Assembly (NCBI GenBank): GCA_035438985.1 | Contig: DAORJK010000014.1 | Span: forward strand, 26,598-90,597 | Direction of reading: 5' to 3' | DNA: 64,000 bases | From: UBA4408 sp002389785 | GTDB taxonomy: Bacteria; Bacteroidota; Bacteroidia; UBA4408 | Part shown: one piece after another, positions 17,781-27,458 of the stretch | How the letters are laid out: every line of letters begins with the position of its first letter | How positions within the stretch are numbered: the first letter of the stretch is position 1 | Notes under the pieces: generated by a model | The model's input: the letters and a program-made list of their open reading frames with translations, nothing else | What the model was told of the DNA's origin: nothing | The model's database searches: none | Program-made: the position numbers and the translations under genes

Positions 17781-19976
17781 ATGAAAAAATACTTATACCT
17801 TTTATCTTTTACCTTATTTTTTTCTATCCCTTTGCTGCACGCTCAATATTGCATTGCACCGCATTTGTCTACTTGTAATGCGGCCGACAATATTAATGAA
17901 GTATTAATCTATGGTTCGAGCGCGACACTTGTTAATTCAGGGAGTGGTTGTGGTTCGGCCAATGGTAATGCTTATAGTATTTACCCATATCCTGCATATT
18001 CCACCAGCCTTCAAACCGGTTTATCTGCAACGGTTGTAATAACAACAACAGCTAATAACAACATTTCTTTATGGATTGATTATGATCACAATGCTACTTT
18101 TGATAGTTATGAATGGACTGAAATAACTGCTAGTTCTGTTGCGAATAGTCCAACTTATGCAACGGTTGTTGTGCCATTAACTGCACTTACGGGTGCTACC
18201 GGTTTACGCATTCGTTCTCGATTAGCCGGAAATCCAAACGCTGCAACTGATGCCTGCACTACCTTTGGAAGCGGAGAAACTGAAGATTACACAATTGACA
18301 TCATTGGTGGGCCTCCAAATGATTTGTTTGCAAATGCTCAATTAATTACCGCTAGTACAACTTGTAATGCGGTGTTGGGTTCATTGGAAAACTGCACTCA
18401 GGATATTTCCTTTTTTACTTGCAACGGTTTCTCTCAATCTGTAGCTGAAGTATGGTATAAATTCATAGCCGATTCATCCGTAGTTGAAATACAAGCAAAT
18501 GGAACAGGAGCCTTATTGCCAATGATTAGTCTATGGGAAAACCTAACCACATTTATTACTTGTGCGCAAGCTCCCGCAGGCGGTATTGGTCAAGCAAGCA
18601 TGGTGGTCTCGGGATTGGTACCCGGTAACACTTACTACATAGCTGTAGCAAGCCCAATATTTTCAATAGATTATGATTTTTATATCTGTGTAAAAAATAA
18701 AAAATCAACACTTGCCGATGTAACTATTGACCTAGATATTACTCCTGCGGTTAATGCCGGAATTTATCAAGGAGGATCACCTGATATTGTTGGTTCATTT
18801 AATGGTTTTAATCCTGCAGCCGCGGATGATATGTACTCAATTGGAGGTTATAATTTTCGTAAAACGTATACCACTTTTGCACAAGGCGATACCATATCCT
18901 TTAAATTCAGAATCAACCACAATTGGTCGACCTTTGAAGCCACCTCTTCGCGAAGTTATGTTGTAAACGATGGTGATACGCTAAAGTGTATTTGGGACTC
19001 TGCGTCATTTACTGTTGTTGACGTTACAATAAAACGTCCAATAACATTTCGTGTTAACATGAACAATGAAATTGTTTCTCCAAATGGAGTGTATATGGTA
19101 GGAAATTTTAATAATTACGATGCTGATTCTACATTGATGTCGCCCATTGGAAATGGAGTATATGAAGCTGTAGTTGATCTAGACACCTCTTCTTTTATAC
19201 GTTATAGATATGTAAATGGCCTTTCTGTCTCTGCTGCCGAAACGGTACCTTTAGCTTGTGGATTAAGTAACGTAGGAGGTTTCGATGAACGATTTTTAGA
19301 TGTACCCGAAAATGCTGATACTTTACCAACAGTTTGTTTTAATGAATGTGCCAATTGTATTGGGTATGCTGCAATTGGATTTCGAGTTGATTTAAGTGGT
19401 TTTCTTCCTGTTTCTCCCAATGGTGTGCACATTGCAGGAAATTTTAACGGTTGGGATTATGGTGCAAATGCAATGACATCAATTGGAGGCAATGTGTATG
19501 AAACAGTTTTGAATTTAGATACAACTACTTCTATTCGATACAAATTTGTAAATGGAAATCAGGCTGCTGATGCAGAAGTTGTTCCTGCTGCTTGCGGTAT
19601 AATTCAAGGATCGGGAGGCTATAAACGATTTTTTGATGTTACTGAAACAGCTGCTACTTTACCCAACGCCTGCTTTAGCTTATGTCAAAGTGGAAACTGT
19701 GCACTGTCGGTAGTTGCACAAGACCAAAATGAAACTTCCGTTTACTTTGATGCAGGAAGAAATGAAATAGTAATTAAGTCGAATCAACCGGAAGCCTTTC
19801 AAAGTATTTCGCTTTTTGCTATCACCGGTAAATTGGTGAAATCGAACAATATTGCTAATTTAAAAAAGGGGAGCGGTTTTAGTTTCGATGCAACAACACT
19901 TCCCGATGGAGTTTATTTTGTATCCCTAAATGGCACAACAATGAGGCAAACAAAAAAACTCAGCATTAGTCGCTAA
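17781..19976 (+). CDS. T9SS cargo with GEVED and repeated E-set-like domains
   Basis: A 731-residue secreted protein. The signal peptide ends at HAQ (residue 21). A GEVED-type domain follows at about 75-175 (SLWIDYDHNATFDSYEW, GSGETEDYTI). Next is a PPC-like beta domain at about 180-305 (AEVWYKFIAD, GNTYYIAVAS). Then come three related beta-sandwich units at about 310-425, 425-530 and 535-640. The last two share FRV(N/D), SPNGV, GNFN and the phrase IRYxxVNG, and resemble early-set/AMPK-glycogen-binding-type folds. The last 80 residues (ISLFAITGKLVKS...LPDGVYFVSL) look like a type A T9SS sorting domain, without a PNP motif. It could bind glucan, but that is only an analogy. Confidence 0.85.
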   Translation: MKKYLYLLSFTLFFSIPLLHAQYCIAPHLSTCNAADNINEVLIYGSSATLVNSGSGCGSANGNAYSIYPYPAYSTSLQTGLSATVVITTTANNNISLWIDYDHNATFDSYEWTEITASSVANSPTYATVVVPLTALTGATGLRIRSRLAGNPNAATDACTTFGSGETEDYTIDIIGGPPNDLFANAQLITASTTCNAVLGSLENCTQDISFFTCNGFSQSVAEVWYKFIADSSVVEIQANGTGALLPMISLWENLTTFITCAQAPAGGIGQASMVVSGLVPGNTYYIAVASPIFSIDYDFYICVKNKKSTLADVTIDLDITPAVNAGIYQGGSPDIVGSFNGFNPAAADDMYSIGGYNFRKTYTTFAQGDTISFKFRINHNWSTFEATSSRSYVVNDGDTLKCIWDSASFTVVDVTIKRPITFRVNMNNEIVSPNGVYMVGNFNNYDADSTLMSPIGNGVYEAVVDLDTSSFIRYRYVNGLSVSAAETVPLACGLSNVGGFDERFLDVPENADTLPTVCFNECANCIGYAAIGFRVDLSGFLPVSPNGVHIAGNFNGWDYGANAMTSIGGNVYETVLNLDTTTSIRYKFVNGNQAADAEVVPAACGIIQGSGGYKRFFDVTETAATLPNACFSLCQSGNCALSVVAQDQNETSVYFDAGRNEIVIKSNQPEAFQSISLFAITGKLVKSNNIANLKKGSGFSFDATTLPDGVYFVSLNGTTMRQTKKLSISR

Positions 19977-20049
19977 GTATTTTGCACTATACAGATTGCT
20001 GTTTGCTTTACTAAAAGTTGTTTTCGTAAGAAAATAAGAAGGATTAATT

Positions 20050-20772
20050 TTAAAAAACCATTCCTTTCATTTTACCGAAGTACATAACAATTCCTGCCTT
20101 TACAAAAATTTTTTGTGCTTGCGCAAGATAAACTGCTTCATTGGAATAGGAACTACGCGCTACCAATTCCGGATAAGGTCTATTGATGAATAATGCTTTG
20201 ATATAGTAATCAATAATCAATGCTTTGCGCAAATGATTTTCAGACATGCAGCCTATACCAATCAAGTACCGTGTTAAGTATGTTGAATTATTAAGATCAA
20301 AAGTTACTACATCATTTCTGTTTTTGAACTGCATTGAAAATTGAGCATAATTTCCTGAGTAATTTGTGTTTTGGGCATCTCTGTAAAATCCGGTTATAGC
20401 CGATCTTAAGTAGGCAAAATCAATGAGTACTCCATAAAGTTGTAATTTCGTTTTGTGTTGGAAAGGCAAATAGTTTAGTTCAATACCGCCAAGTCGTTGC
20501 TCGTAATGTATTTTGGCTTTGTTTAATTCGTTCTTAAACCTTAGTCGCTGATATCCACCCTCTCCATAGAAATGAATGTTGAATTTTTTAACCAATTTTA
20601 GTTTTACATTGGCATTGAAACCAGGATTTAACAAGGATGGCTGCGCTTTAATTCCTGCAATTGAAGTTGAAACAAAAAACAACGAATTGCTCACTCCTAT
20701 GCCAAAACGTATTTGAGCAGTTGCAGCATAACTAGCTAGAAAACAAATACAACCGATTAAAAGCCGAATCAT
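20050..20772 (-). CDS. Predicted outer-membrane beta-barrel protein
   Basis: A 240-residue protein with a clear signal peptide (MIRLLIGCICFLASYAATAQ) followed by alternating polar and hydrophobic strands (VKLKLVKKFNIHFYGEGGYQ, LQLYGVLIDFAYL) and a short aromatic C-terminus (YFGKMKGMVF). This is the pattern of a small porin-like barrel of the Bacteroidota outer-membrane protein group. No specific family is recognised and no substrate is suggested. It stands alone between a convergent cargo gene and the divergent mfd gene. Confidence 0.65.
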   Translation of the reverse strand: MIRLLIGCICFLASYAATAQIRFGIGVSNSLFFVSTSIAGIKAQPSLLNPGFNANVKLKLVKKFNIHFYGEGGYQRLRFKNELNKAKIHYEQRLGGIELNYLPFQHKTKLQLYGVLIDFAYLRSAITGFYRDAQNTNYSGNYAQFSMQFKNRNDVVTFDLNNSTYLTRYLIGIGCMSENHLRKALIIDYYIKALFINRPYPELVARSSYSNEAVYLAQAQKIFVKAGIVMYFGKMKGMVF

Positions 20773-20890
20773 TTTAAGTCAACGATTGAAATAGAAATTT
20801 ATTGTTTTAAAGAATAAAAACTTGAAACGTAAAATTTTTAAAATTAAGCGAGTTGCTTTCAAACAAAGACTTATATTTTATTTTTAGTCC

Positions 20891-20908
20891 TAGCTTTGTG
20901 TACCTTTG
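20891..20908 (+). promoter_or_regulatory. Tandem -7 boxes (TAGCTTTG, TACCTTTG) upstream of mfd
   Basis: Two exact matches to TAnnTTTG lie 10 bp apart at 20891-20898 and 20901-20908, 44 to 54 nt before the mfd ATG. A matching -33 TTTG is not obvious for either. Two start sites, or one used box and one chance match, are both possible. Confidence 0.5.
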
Positions 20909-20951
20909 AAGCCTTAAAATCTATCAGCAGCTTATTTCCGATCAACAACAC

Positions 20952-23900
20952 ATGACGATTAATGACTTAGTAAGTGCATATCGTAAAAGCGATATAACCA
21001 CCCGTATAATTTCGGGAATTACTGCCAATCCTACACTAAAAATTCAATTAAAGGGCGCGATTGGTTCTTCCGTTTCATTTATTGCTGCTGCTGTATTTGC
21101 TGAAAGTCAAAAAAATCAATTGTTCATTTTTAGCGATAAAGAAGAAGCCGCTTATTTTTTAAACGATATTGAAAATTTAATTGGCGATAAAAATTGTCTC
21201 TATTTTCCCCCTTCGTATAAAAAACCATACGACCCTGAGGCTATTGACAATGCTAATATTTTGCTGAGAGCTGAAGTACTCAACACCCTCAACAAAAGTT
21301 CAAAGCCTTGCATTGTTGTTAGCTACCCTGAAGCTCTCGCCGAAAAAGTAGTTACTAAAAAGCACTTAACTAAAAACACCATGGAACTGAAGCCGGGTGA
21401 GCAAGTTAGTTTGGAGTTTATGATGGACCTATTGCACGAATTTGGTTTCGAACGAATGGACTATGTGATTGAACCCGGACAATATTCAGTGAGAGGTGGA
21501 ATTGTAGACGTATTTTCATTTTCGAACGATCATCCTTATCGAATTGAATTATTGGGAAATGAAGTAGATTCAATTCGAAGTTTTGATGTTGTTAGCCAAT
21601 TATCCATTGCCAATTTTGCAAAAATTGCAATCGTTCCAAATGTTCAGGAAAAAATATTACACGAACACCGTGAATCTTTTCTAGATTTTTTATCAAATGA
21701 AACAATTATTTGGACCCGTGATATTGATTTTTGTGCCGAACGAATTCAGAAAGAATTTGAACACGCAAGTGAAGCCTATCAAAAAATTTCAACCCTTATC
21801 GAACAGCTTCCTCCAGAGGAATTATTTATTGATGATGCATCATTCTTAGCTTCTTGCAAAAAAATGCAAGTGGTTGAACTATCCTCAAAAACTCGTTTTC
21901 AAAGCAACCTGGTTATCACCTGTAACTTTTCTCCTCAACCTAATTTCAATAAAAACTTTGAGTTGCTTATAGCTAATTTGAGAGAAAATGCAGCTAAAAA
22001 AATTAAGAATATTTTATTCGCCGATACTGCTAAACAAACTGAACGAATTTATGCCATTCTTGAAGATGTAAAAGCCAATAAAGGACCTAAATTCTCTGCT
22101 GATGAAGTGAGCCCAATTTTACTTTCAATTCATGAAGGATTTATTGACCGCGACTTACAACTTGCCTGTTATACCGATCATCAGATTTTTGACAGGTATC
22201 ACCGTTATAAAATAAAAAGTAATAACAACAATAAACAAGCTATTACGCTTAAAGAACTCGGTGCCCTGCAACCCGGCGATTTCATTACGCACATCGATCA
22301 TGGTGTGGGAAGATTTGCAGGACTCGAAAAAATTGATGTCAATGGTAAGCCCCAAGAAGCAATACGTTTGGTTTACAAAGACAACGATATTTTATACATC
22401 AGTATTCATTCACTTCACCGTATTTCGAAATTTTCAGGAGCTGAAGGATCCACGCCTAAAATTAACAAACTAGGCTCAAATGCATGGGCAACTTTAAAGC
22501 AAAAAACAAAATCCAAAGTAAAAGAAATTGCCTTTGATTTAATAAGACTTTACGCTAAACGCAAAGCTCAAAAAGGTTTTGAATTTATGCCCGATACTTA
22601 TTTACAAACCGAATTAGAAGCAAGTTTTATTTATGAAGATACCCCCGATCAAGAGAAGGCTACAGCTGCACTAAAAAAAGACATGGAAAGTTCTTATCCA
22701 ATGGATCGCTTAATATGTGGGGATGTTGGATTTGGGAAAACAGAAGTTGCAATTCGTGCTGCATTCAAAGCAGTAAACGACAGTAAACAAGTGGCAGTGC
22801 TGGTTCCAACTACTATACTTGCACTCCAACATTATAAAACGTTTAGCGAACGATTAAAAGATTTTCCCTGTAAAGTTGATTACATCAATCGCTTTCGAAC
22901 CGCTAAAGAAGTTAAACAAACACTTGATAATCTTGCAAAAGGAGAAGTTGATATTTTAATTGGAACACATCGAATTGTTAGTAAAGATGTAAAATTTAAA
23001 GATCTTGGATTATTAATTATTGATGAAGAACAAAAGTTTGGAGTTGGAACTAAAGACAAATTAAAAGCACTAAAAAGCAATGTTGATACTCTTACCCTTA
23101 CAGCAACTCCAATACCACGAACGCTACAGTTTTCGATGCTTGGCGCACGCGACTTGTCAGTAATTACAACACCTCCTCCAAATAGATATCCGGTACAAAC
23201 CGAACTCCATACATTTAATGAAGAGATTATTCGGGATGCTATTTCCTTTGAAGTTTCACGTGGGGGTCAGGTATTTTTTGTACACAATCGAGTTGGAAAT
23301 ATTAGTGAGGTTGCCGGAATGATTCAGCGGCTTTGTCCTGGTGTTCGCACAGTTGTTGGGCATGGGCAAATGGATGGCGAGAAACTGGAACAGGTAATGC
23401 TCGATTTTATTAATCATGAATACGATGTATTGGTTGCTACCACGATTATTGAATCGGGTTTAGATATTTCGAATGCGAATACCATACTTATTAATCAGGC
23501 ACATTTATTTGGCTTGAGTGACTTGCATCAAATGCGCGGAAGAGTTGGCCGTTCTAATAAAAAAGCTTTTTGTTATTTGTTGGCACCACCTCAAAGCGTG
23601 CTTACATCTGAAGCGCGAAAACGCTTAAAAGCCATTGAAGAATTTGCTGAACTCGGAAGCGGATTTAGCATAGCCATGCGTGACTTGGATATTCGTGGAG
23701 CTGGTAACCTGCTAGGAGGCGAACAAAGTGGTTTCATCAGTGAAATTGGTTTTGAGATGTACATGAAAATTTTGGATGAAGCCATCATGGAATTGAAAAA
23801 CGAAAATGAGGAAATTCGCAACAGTACTTCAGCCGGCTCCCATCAATTTACCGATTCCCATTCAAGCAACTATGTGCTCGATTGTCAAATTGATACCGAC

Positions 23901-24341
23901 ATGGAAATTCTGATTCCGGATGAATACGTTACCAATATTGGCGAACGCTTAGCATTGTATAAAGAATTAGACGACATTGAAAAGGAAGCAGATTTACATC
24001 GCTACGAATTAAATCTGCGCGACCGATTTGGCGAAGTCCCGAAACAAGTTCGTGAACTAATAAATACAATTCGCTTAAGGTGGATGGCTAAGGACATTGG
24101 TTTTGAAAAAGTGGTGCTCAAGAGTTCAAAATTGATTGGCTATTTTGTACTCAATCAAAATTCACCCTATTATCAAAGCGAATCGTTTACCAAGGTTTTA
24201 AAGTATGTTCAGCACCATTCCAAACTTTGCAAAATGAAGGAAAATAGAGATAAGCTGAGTCTAACTTTCGAAAATATTAAATCCGTTGACGAAGCTATTC
24301 GTGCATTAAAGCCTATAGGAGCCTTGGAATTAGTAAATTAA
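20952..24341 (+). CDS. mfd: Transcription-repair coupling factor Mfd
   Basis: The 1129-residue ATPase displaces stalled RNA polymerase at DNA lesions and recruits UvrA for nucleotide excision repair. The N-terminal UvrB-like region covers about 1-330. The RNA polymerase-interacting (CarD-like) domain at about 435-505 begins LQPGDFITHIDHGVGRF. The translocase follows with Walker A GDVGFGKTE near residue 590, DEEQ near 695, the TRG motif ATPIPRTLQFSMLGARDLS and the QMRGRVGRS motif. The C-terminal TRCF domain occupies about 975-1075. All motifs are present. UvrC lies 3.9 kb downstream on the same strand, so two excision-repair genes share the neighbourhood, although several unrelated genes separate them. 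Confidence 0.97.
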   Translation: MTINDLVSAYRKSDITTRIISGITANPTLKIQLKGAIGSSVSFIAAAVFAESQKNQLFIFSDKEEAAYFLNDIENLIGDKNCLYFPPSYKKPYDPEAIDNANILLRAEVLNTLNKSSKPCIVVSYPEALAEKVVTKKHLTKNTMELKPGEQVSLEFMMDLLHEFGFERMDYVIEPGQYSVRGGIVDVFSFSNDHPYRIELLGNEVDSIRSFDVVSQLSIANFAKIAIVPNVQEKILHEHRESFLDFLSNETIIWTRDIDFCAERIQKEFEHASEAYQKISTLIEQLPPEELFIDDASFLASCKKMQVVELSSKTRFQSNLVITCNFSPQPNFNKNFELLIANLRENAAKKIKNILFADTAKQTERIYAILEDVKANKGPKFSADEVSPILLSIHEGFIDRDLQLACYTDHQIFDRYHRYKIKSNNNNKQAITLKELGALQPGDFITHIDHGVGRFAGLEKIDVNGKPQEAIRLVYKDNDILYISIHSLHRISKFSGAEGSTPKINKLGSNAWATLKQKTKSKVKEIAFDLIRLYAKRKAQKGFEFMPDTYLQTELEASFIYEDTPDQEKATAALKKDMESSYPMDRLICGDVGFGKTEVAIRAAFKAVNDSKQVAVLVPTTILALQHYKTFSERLKDFPCKVDYINRFRTAKEVKQTLDNLAKGEVDILIGTHRIVSKDVKFKDLGLLIIDEEQKFGVGTKDKLKALKSNVDTLTLTATPIPRTLQFSMLGARDLSVITTPPPNRYPVQTELHTFNEEIIRDAISFEVSRGGQVFFVHNRVGNISEVAGMIQRLCPGVRTVVGHGQMDGEKLEQVMLDFINHEYDVLVATTIIESGLDISNANTILINQAHLFGLSDLHQMRGRVGRSNKKAFCYLLAPPQSVLTSEARKRLKAIEEFAELGSGFSIAMRDLDIRGAGNLLGGEQSGFISEIGFEMYMKILDEAIMELKNENEEIRNSTSAGSHQFTDSHSSNYVLDCQIDTDMEILIPDEYVTNIGERLALYKELDDIEKEADLHRYELNLRDRFGEVPKQVRELINTIRLRWMAKDIGFEKVVLKSSKLIGYFVLNQNSPYYQSESFTKVLKYVQHHSKLCKMKENRDKLSLTFENIKSVDEAIRALKPIGALELVN

Positions 24342-24344
24342 AAT

Positions 24345-24352
24345 TATTTTTG
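24345..24352 (+). promoter_or_regulatory. -7 box TATTTTTG 4 nt before ATG (probable leaderless start)
   Basis: An exact TAnnTTTG match ends 4 nt before the ATG of the next gene (24357). In Bacteroidota, transcription starts a few bases after this box, so the mRNA would begin at or beside the start codon. No good -33 TTTG is seen, which lowers confidence. Confidence 0.45.
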
Positions 24353-24356
24353 CCAC

Positions 24357-25169
24357 ATGAAAAAAATTTACAGCATTTCATTATTTATATTACTCTGTAA
24401 CCTTGCATTTTCTCAAGAAATTGAACGTTGCAATTGTCCACAACAATCGCGTATTGGAAAAGGGACTTTTTACTTTAGCTGGGGCTACAACAAAGATTAT
24501 TTTAGTAAAAGTGACCTACATTTTAAAGATGCCGGCGCGGGGAATTACGATTTTACCTTGTACGATATTAAAGCGAAAGATCGGCCCGGGTTTCGAAATA
24601 TTTTTGGAACAACCTTGGCAGTACCCCAATATGTTTATCGATTAGGTTATTATTTCAACAACAAAAAAGATTTGGGTATTGAAATTAATTTCGACCATAC
24701 GAAGTATGTCATGATTAATAATCAAACAGCACGATTGAAAGGCCATATCGGCGGTAACTACTATGATGTTGACACATTAATTTCTGAAGATTTTTTAAAA
24801 TTTGAGCACACGAACGGGGCAAATTTTTTAATGGTAAATCTTTTGAAACGTCAAAATCTTCTTGTATCAGCAAATAAAAAACATTGGCTTGGAGCTGTGA
24901 TTAAACCGGGTGCAGGTATTGTAATTCCTAAAACAGATGTTACCATTTTCAAAAATCATTTGGACAATAAATTTCATATCGCAGGCTATATAGTTGGTGT
25001 TGAAGCAGGTCTTAGGTATGATTTATTTAAATATGCATTTTTGGAATTCACAGGCAAAGGTTCATTTGCCAATTATACCGATGTGCTGGTTATTGGCGAT
25101 GGCAAAGCACATCATTACTTTTTTACTGCTGAAGTAATTTTAACTGCGGGCTTTCAATTTGCACTGTGA
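24357..25169 (+). CDS. Predicted outer-membrane beta-barrel protein
   Basis: A 270-residue protein with signal peptide MKKIYSISLFILLCNLAFSQ and a body of amphipathic beta strands (GTFYFSWGYNKDYFS, DLGIEINFDHTKYVM, AGLRYDLFKYAFLEFTGKG) ending in the barrel-like terminus AGFQFAL. It probably forms an outer-membrane barrel. Only the N-terminal part has cysteines (CNCPQQ). No known function is recognised. It begins 15 nt after mfd stops, but with its own promoter-like box (24345-24352). Its last 16 bases overlap the 3' end of the convergent gene at 25154. Confidence 0.68.
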   Translation: MKKIYSISLFILLCNLAFSQEIERCNCPQQSRIGKGTFYFSWGYNKDYFSKSDLHFKDAGAGNYDFTLYDIKAKDRPGFRNIFGTTLAVPQYVYRLGYYFNNKKDLGIEINFDHTKYVMINNQTARLKGHIGGNYYDVDTLISEDFLKFEHTNGANFLMVNLLKRQNLLVSANKKHWLGAVIKPGAGIVIPKTDVTIFKNHLDNKFHIAGYIVGVEAGLRYDLFKYAFLEFTGKGSFANYTDVLVIGDGKAHHYFFTAEVILTAGFQFAL

Positions 25170-26629
25170 GAACTGCTGCTAAACTTTGATTTTAACCAGG
25201 AGTTATAATTTAAAATGTCACTATCAGCGCTAGAAGGAGCTAATTGATGAAAAGCAGTCAATCGCTTGTTCCACGCTTTACCTTCTTCAAGTGAAGTTGT
25301 CCCGATCATTCCTGATATAATTTTAAGCAGTTCCCGTTCACGTTCATATATTTTTTCGCTAAGCAAGGATTTAAAATCTCGTTTGATTTGATTAATCCGA
25401 TTTTCAATAAATTCATAATCGTTCAGTTCATAACGAATCATTAATTCGGTCAACGATATTTTTAATTGAAAAGCCTGATCCAGATTTTTAAAATTCTCTT
25501 GTATACTCATAAAAACTAGATGTTTCAGAGCCATTCTAAAGTTCTTTATTCCAAAATTCAATACTGCTAAATTGAGGTAAATAAACACGGTATAAAAAGG
25601 AAGCTCTTTAATCGCCTTCATCCCTTTTGCTTCTTCTAAAATATCAATTGCCTTTTGTTTATTATTCACCGAATAATTTATCATCAGTGAATTGTAGTAG
25701 TAGAACAAATATTTATCGTACAGCAATCCGCCAAATTCCTCCATAGCATCTTTCAACTTCTCGGCATACTCTAGCGACAGCTTATTTTTACCGTTCTTAA
25801 AAAGTGAATTAATCAAATAGGTAAGCATTTGCAATTTTGTTTCATGGTTGGATTTATTAAACACATTCTCTTTCTGAAAAGATCGATAGGTATCCAATAA
25901 ATAAACTTCAAGCGAAGTATAATCATGTCGTTGCAATAAAATACGGCTTAACGATTGATATATTTTTAAACGTAGCTGTGTATTGTTTTTCAAATCGGCC
26001 TTGCTACTGTATTCATCAATTGTTTTTTGCAATACTTCTAATATCTTTTGGTTTCCACGGTCGAATCCCTGCGAAACTTTAATTCGATAAATTAATACTG
26101 CTAGCACATCGTCTATTTCTTGTATTTTTTGTAATTTTTTTCGATTTTCCTTACGCAGCGAAATATACTTTTCGGGATTTACTTTCATGGTTTCCTGCGA
26201 AAGCTTTATAAAATCAGCATAGAGTAAATCAAGCAACTCATAATTTTCAATTGCAAGTCCCCGCTTTTCAGCTTTACTGAGGTAATGAAAAGCTACTTCA
26301 AAGTTTTGCTTCCGTTGATAAATACGCGACAATATAAAATAGTGTAACAGTAATACTGAATCATCAAAATCAAAATAAAGCAAATTAAGACTTCGGTTAA
26401 TGTCTTCAAACAAGCGATTTTTTAATCGGTAGAGCGAGTTTTTTGTGTCGTTTGAATAGTGCTTTTTATGAAACTTGTCTTCATCGAAATCAGTATAGTT
26501 TTTTCGTATCGCGTCAAAAAGTGCTACATCTTTACGCAATGCGCCAGCATTGGTTTGTGTTAGGTATAATTTAAAATGTCTTACCTCTTCCTTGCTTAGT
26601 TCGCCGATTATTTGGTGTAAAATATTCAT
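25154..26629 (-). CDS. Helical TPR-like protein of unknown function
   Basis: A 491-residue cytosolic protein without signal peptide or membrane segment. It is almost entirely alpha-helical, with repeating helix pairs such as VAFHYLSKAEKRGLAIENYELL, SLEYAEKLKDAMEEF and KQKAIDILEEAKGMKAIKEL that look like degenerate TPR or HAT units. It is rich in lysine, leucine and tyrosine. The family is not recognised; a scaffold or adaptor role would fit the fold, but nothing in the sequence names a partner. The ATG at 26629 is the natural start. The tail overlaps the convergent outer-membrane gene by 16 bp. Confidence 0.65.
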   Translation of the reverse strand: MNILHQIIGELSKEEVRHFKLYLTQTNAGALRKDVALFDAIRKNYTDFDEDKFHKKHYSNDTKNSLYRLKNRLFEDINRSLNLLYFDFDDSVLLLHYFILSRIYQRKQNFEVAFHYLSKAEKRGLAIENYELLDLLYADFIKLSQETMKVNPEKYISLRKENRKKLQKIQEIDDVLAVLIYRIKVSQGFDRGNQKILEVLQKTIDEYSSKADLKNNTQLRLKIYQSLSRILLQRHDYTSLEVYLLDTYRSFQKENVFNKSNHETKLQMLTYLINSLFKNGKNKLSLEYAEKLKDAMEEFGGLLYDKYLFYYYNSLMINYSVNNKQKAIDILEEAKGMKAIKELPFYTVFIYLNLAVLNFGIKNFRMALKHLVFMSIQENFKNLDQAFQLKISLTELMIRYELNDYEFIENRINQIKRDFKSLLSEKIYERERELLKIISGMIGTTSLEEGKAWNKRLTAFHQLAPSSADSDILNYNSWLKSKFSSSSHSAN

Positions 26630-26757
26630 AGTTGAATGCGTAAGATTAATTCAAATTTAATTATTTTCTGACAGAAACAATACTTACTTTTATTTTGGAT
26701 TAAGAACTAGCACTTAGAATGATCGTGAATAAACTACTTATAAAAACCATTAATCCC

Positions 26758-27444
26758 ATGAAACAAATTGTGCTTGCCCTTTTTATATTTCTTTGTACAC
26801 TATGCAATTCCTATGCGCAGGCAATAATTGGTTTCGATACAACTTATGCTATAAATATTCCCGATACTGTGCATCAAAACGACAGTATCAACTTTAAAGT
26901 TCGTTTAAAAAATTACGGAACTGTTCCAATTGACAGTATTGAAATTCGAAGTGGTGTTTTGGGTTCAGGCTTCATTAGCAGCATTGCTACAGAATTTACA
27001 TTTCCGTATATACAATCAATTACACTGCAAGCCGGCGATACTTTTTCTACGCGTGTGTTAAGTAACTGCTCTCCTAATCGATTTGCTCTTGGTATCGACG
27101 TGGTTGTAATTTGGCCACGTGCTAACGGAGCACTTACACTCGATTCGCTAAAAGACACAATTCTGGTTTTAACCCCGAATCAAATTGCAGTGTTGTTAAA
27201 AAACAATGGTTTTACTGTATTTCCCAATCCATTTTCTTCATCTGTACAAATACTGTCCATTGCCAGTGTCAAAGAAGTATTAATTTACGATAGTGCCGGC
27301 AAATGGATGTGTACAAGAAAAAAAGACGATTGTATTGATTTATCTGATTTGGCAGATGGAATTTATGTGTTCGTATTACGCGCAACTAATGGAAGAGAAG
27401 AAAAAATAAGAGTCATTAAAAATGCTTCGGCAACTACTCACTAA
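26758..27444 (+). CDS. Small T9SS cargo protein, first of a tandem pair
   Basis: A 228-residue secreted protein. The signal peptide MKQIVLALFIFLCTLCNSYAQ decides the start at ATG 26758; an in-frame ATG at 26719 would place 13 polar residues before it. Residues 25-140 form a single CARDB- or Ig-like beta domain (DSINFKVRLKNYGTVPIDSIEI) ending in FALGIDVVVIWPRANG. A type A T9SS sorting domain follows (VFPNPFSSSVQIL...LSDLADGIYVFVL). It should be exported through T9SS and processed at the surface. The paralogue 14 bp downstream shares the GIDVVVIWP segment, so the two probably form an operon and arose by duplication. Ligand and role are unknown. Confidence 0.75.
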   Translation: MKQIVLALFIFLCTLCNSYAQAIIGFDTTYAINIPDTVHQNDSINFKVRLKNYGTVPIDSIEIRSGVLGSGFISSIATEFTFPYIQSITLQAGDTFSTRVLSNCSPNRFALGIDVVVIWPRANGALTLDSLKDTILVLTPNQIAVLLKNNGFTVFPNPFSSSVQILSIASVKEVLIYDSAGKWMCTRKKDDCIDLSDLADGIYVFVLRATNGREEKIRVIKNASATTH

Positions 27445-27458
27445 GTAAAAATTCTACT

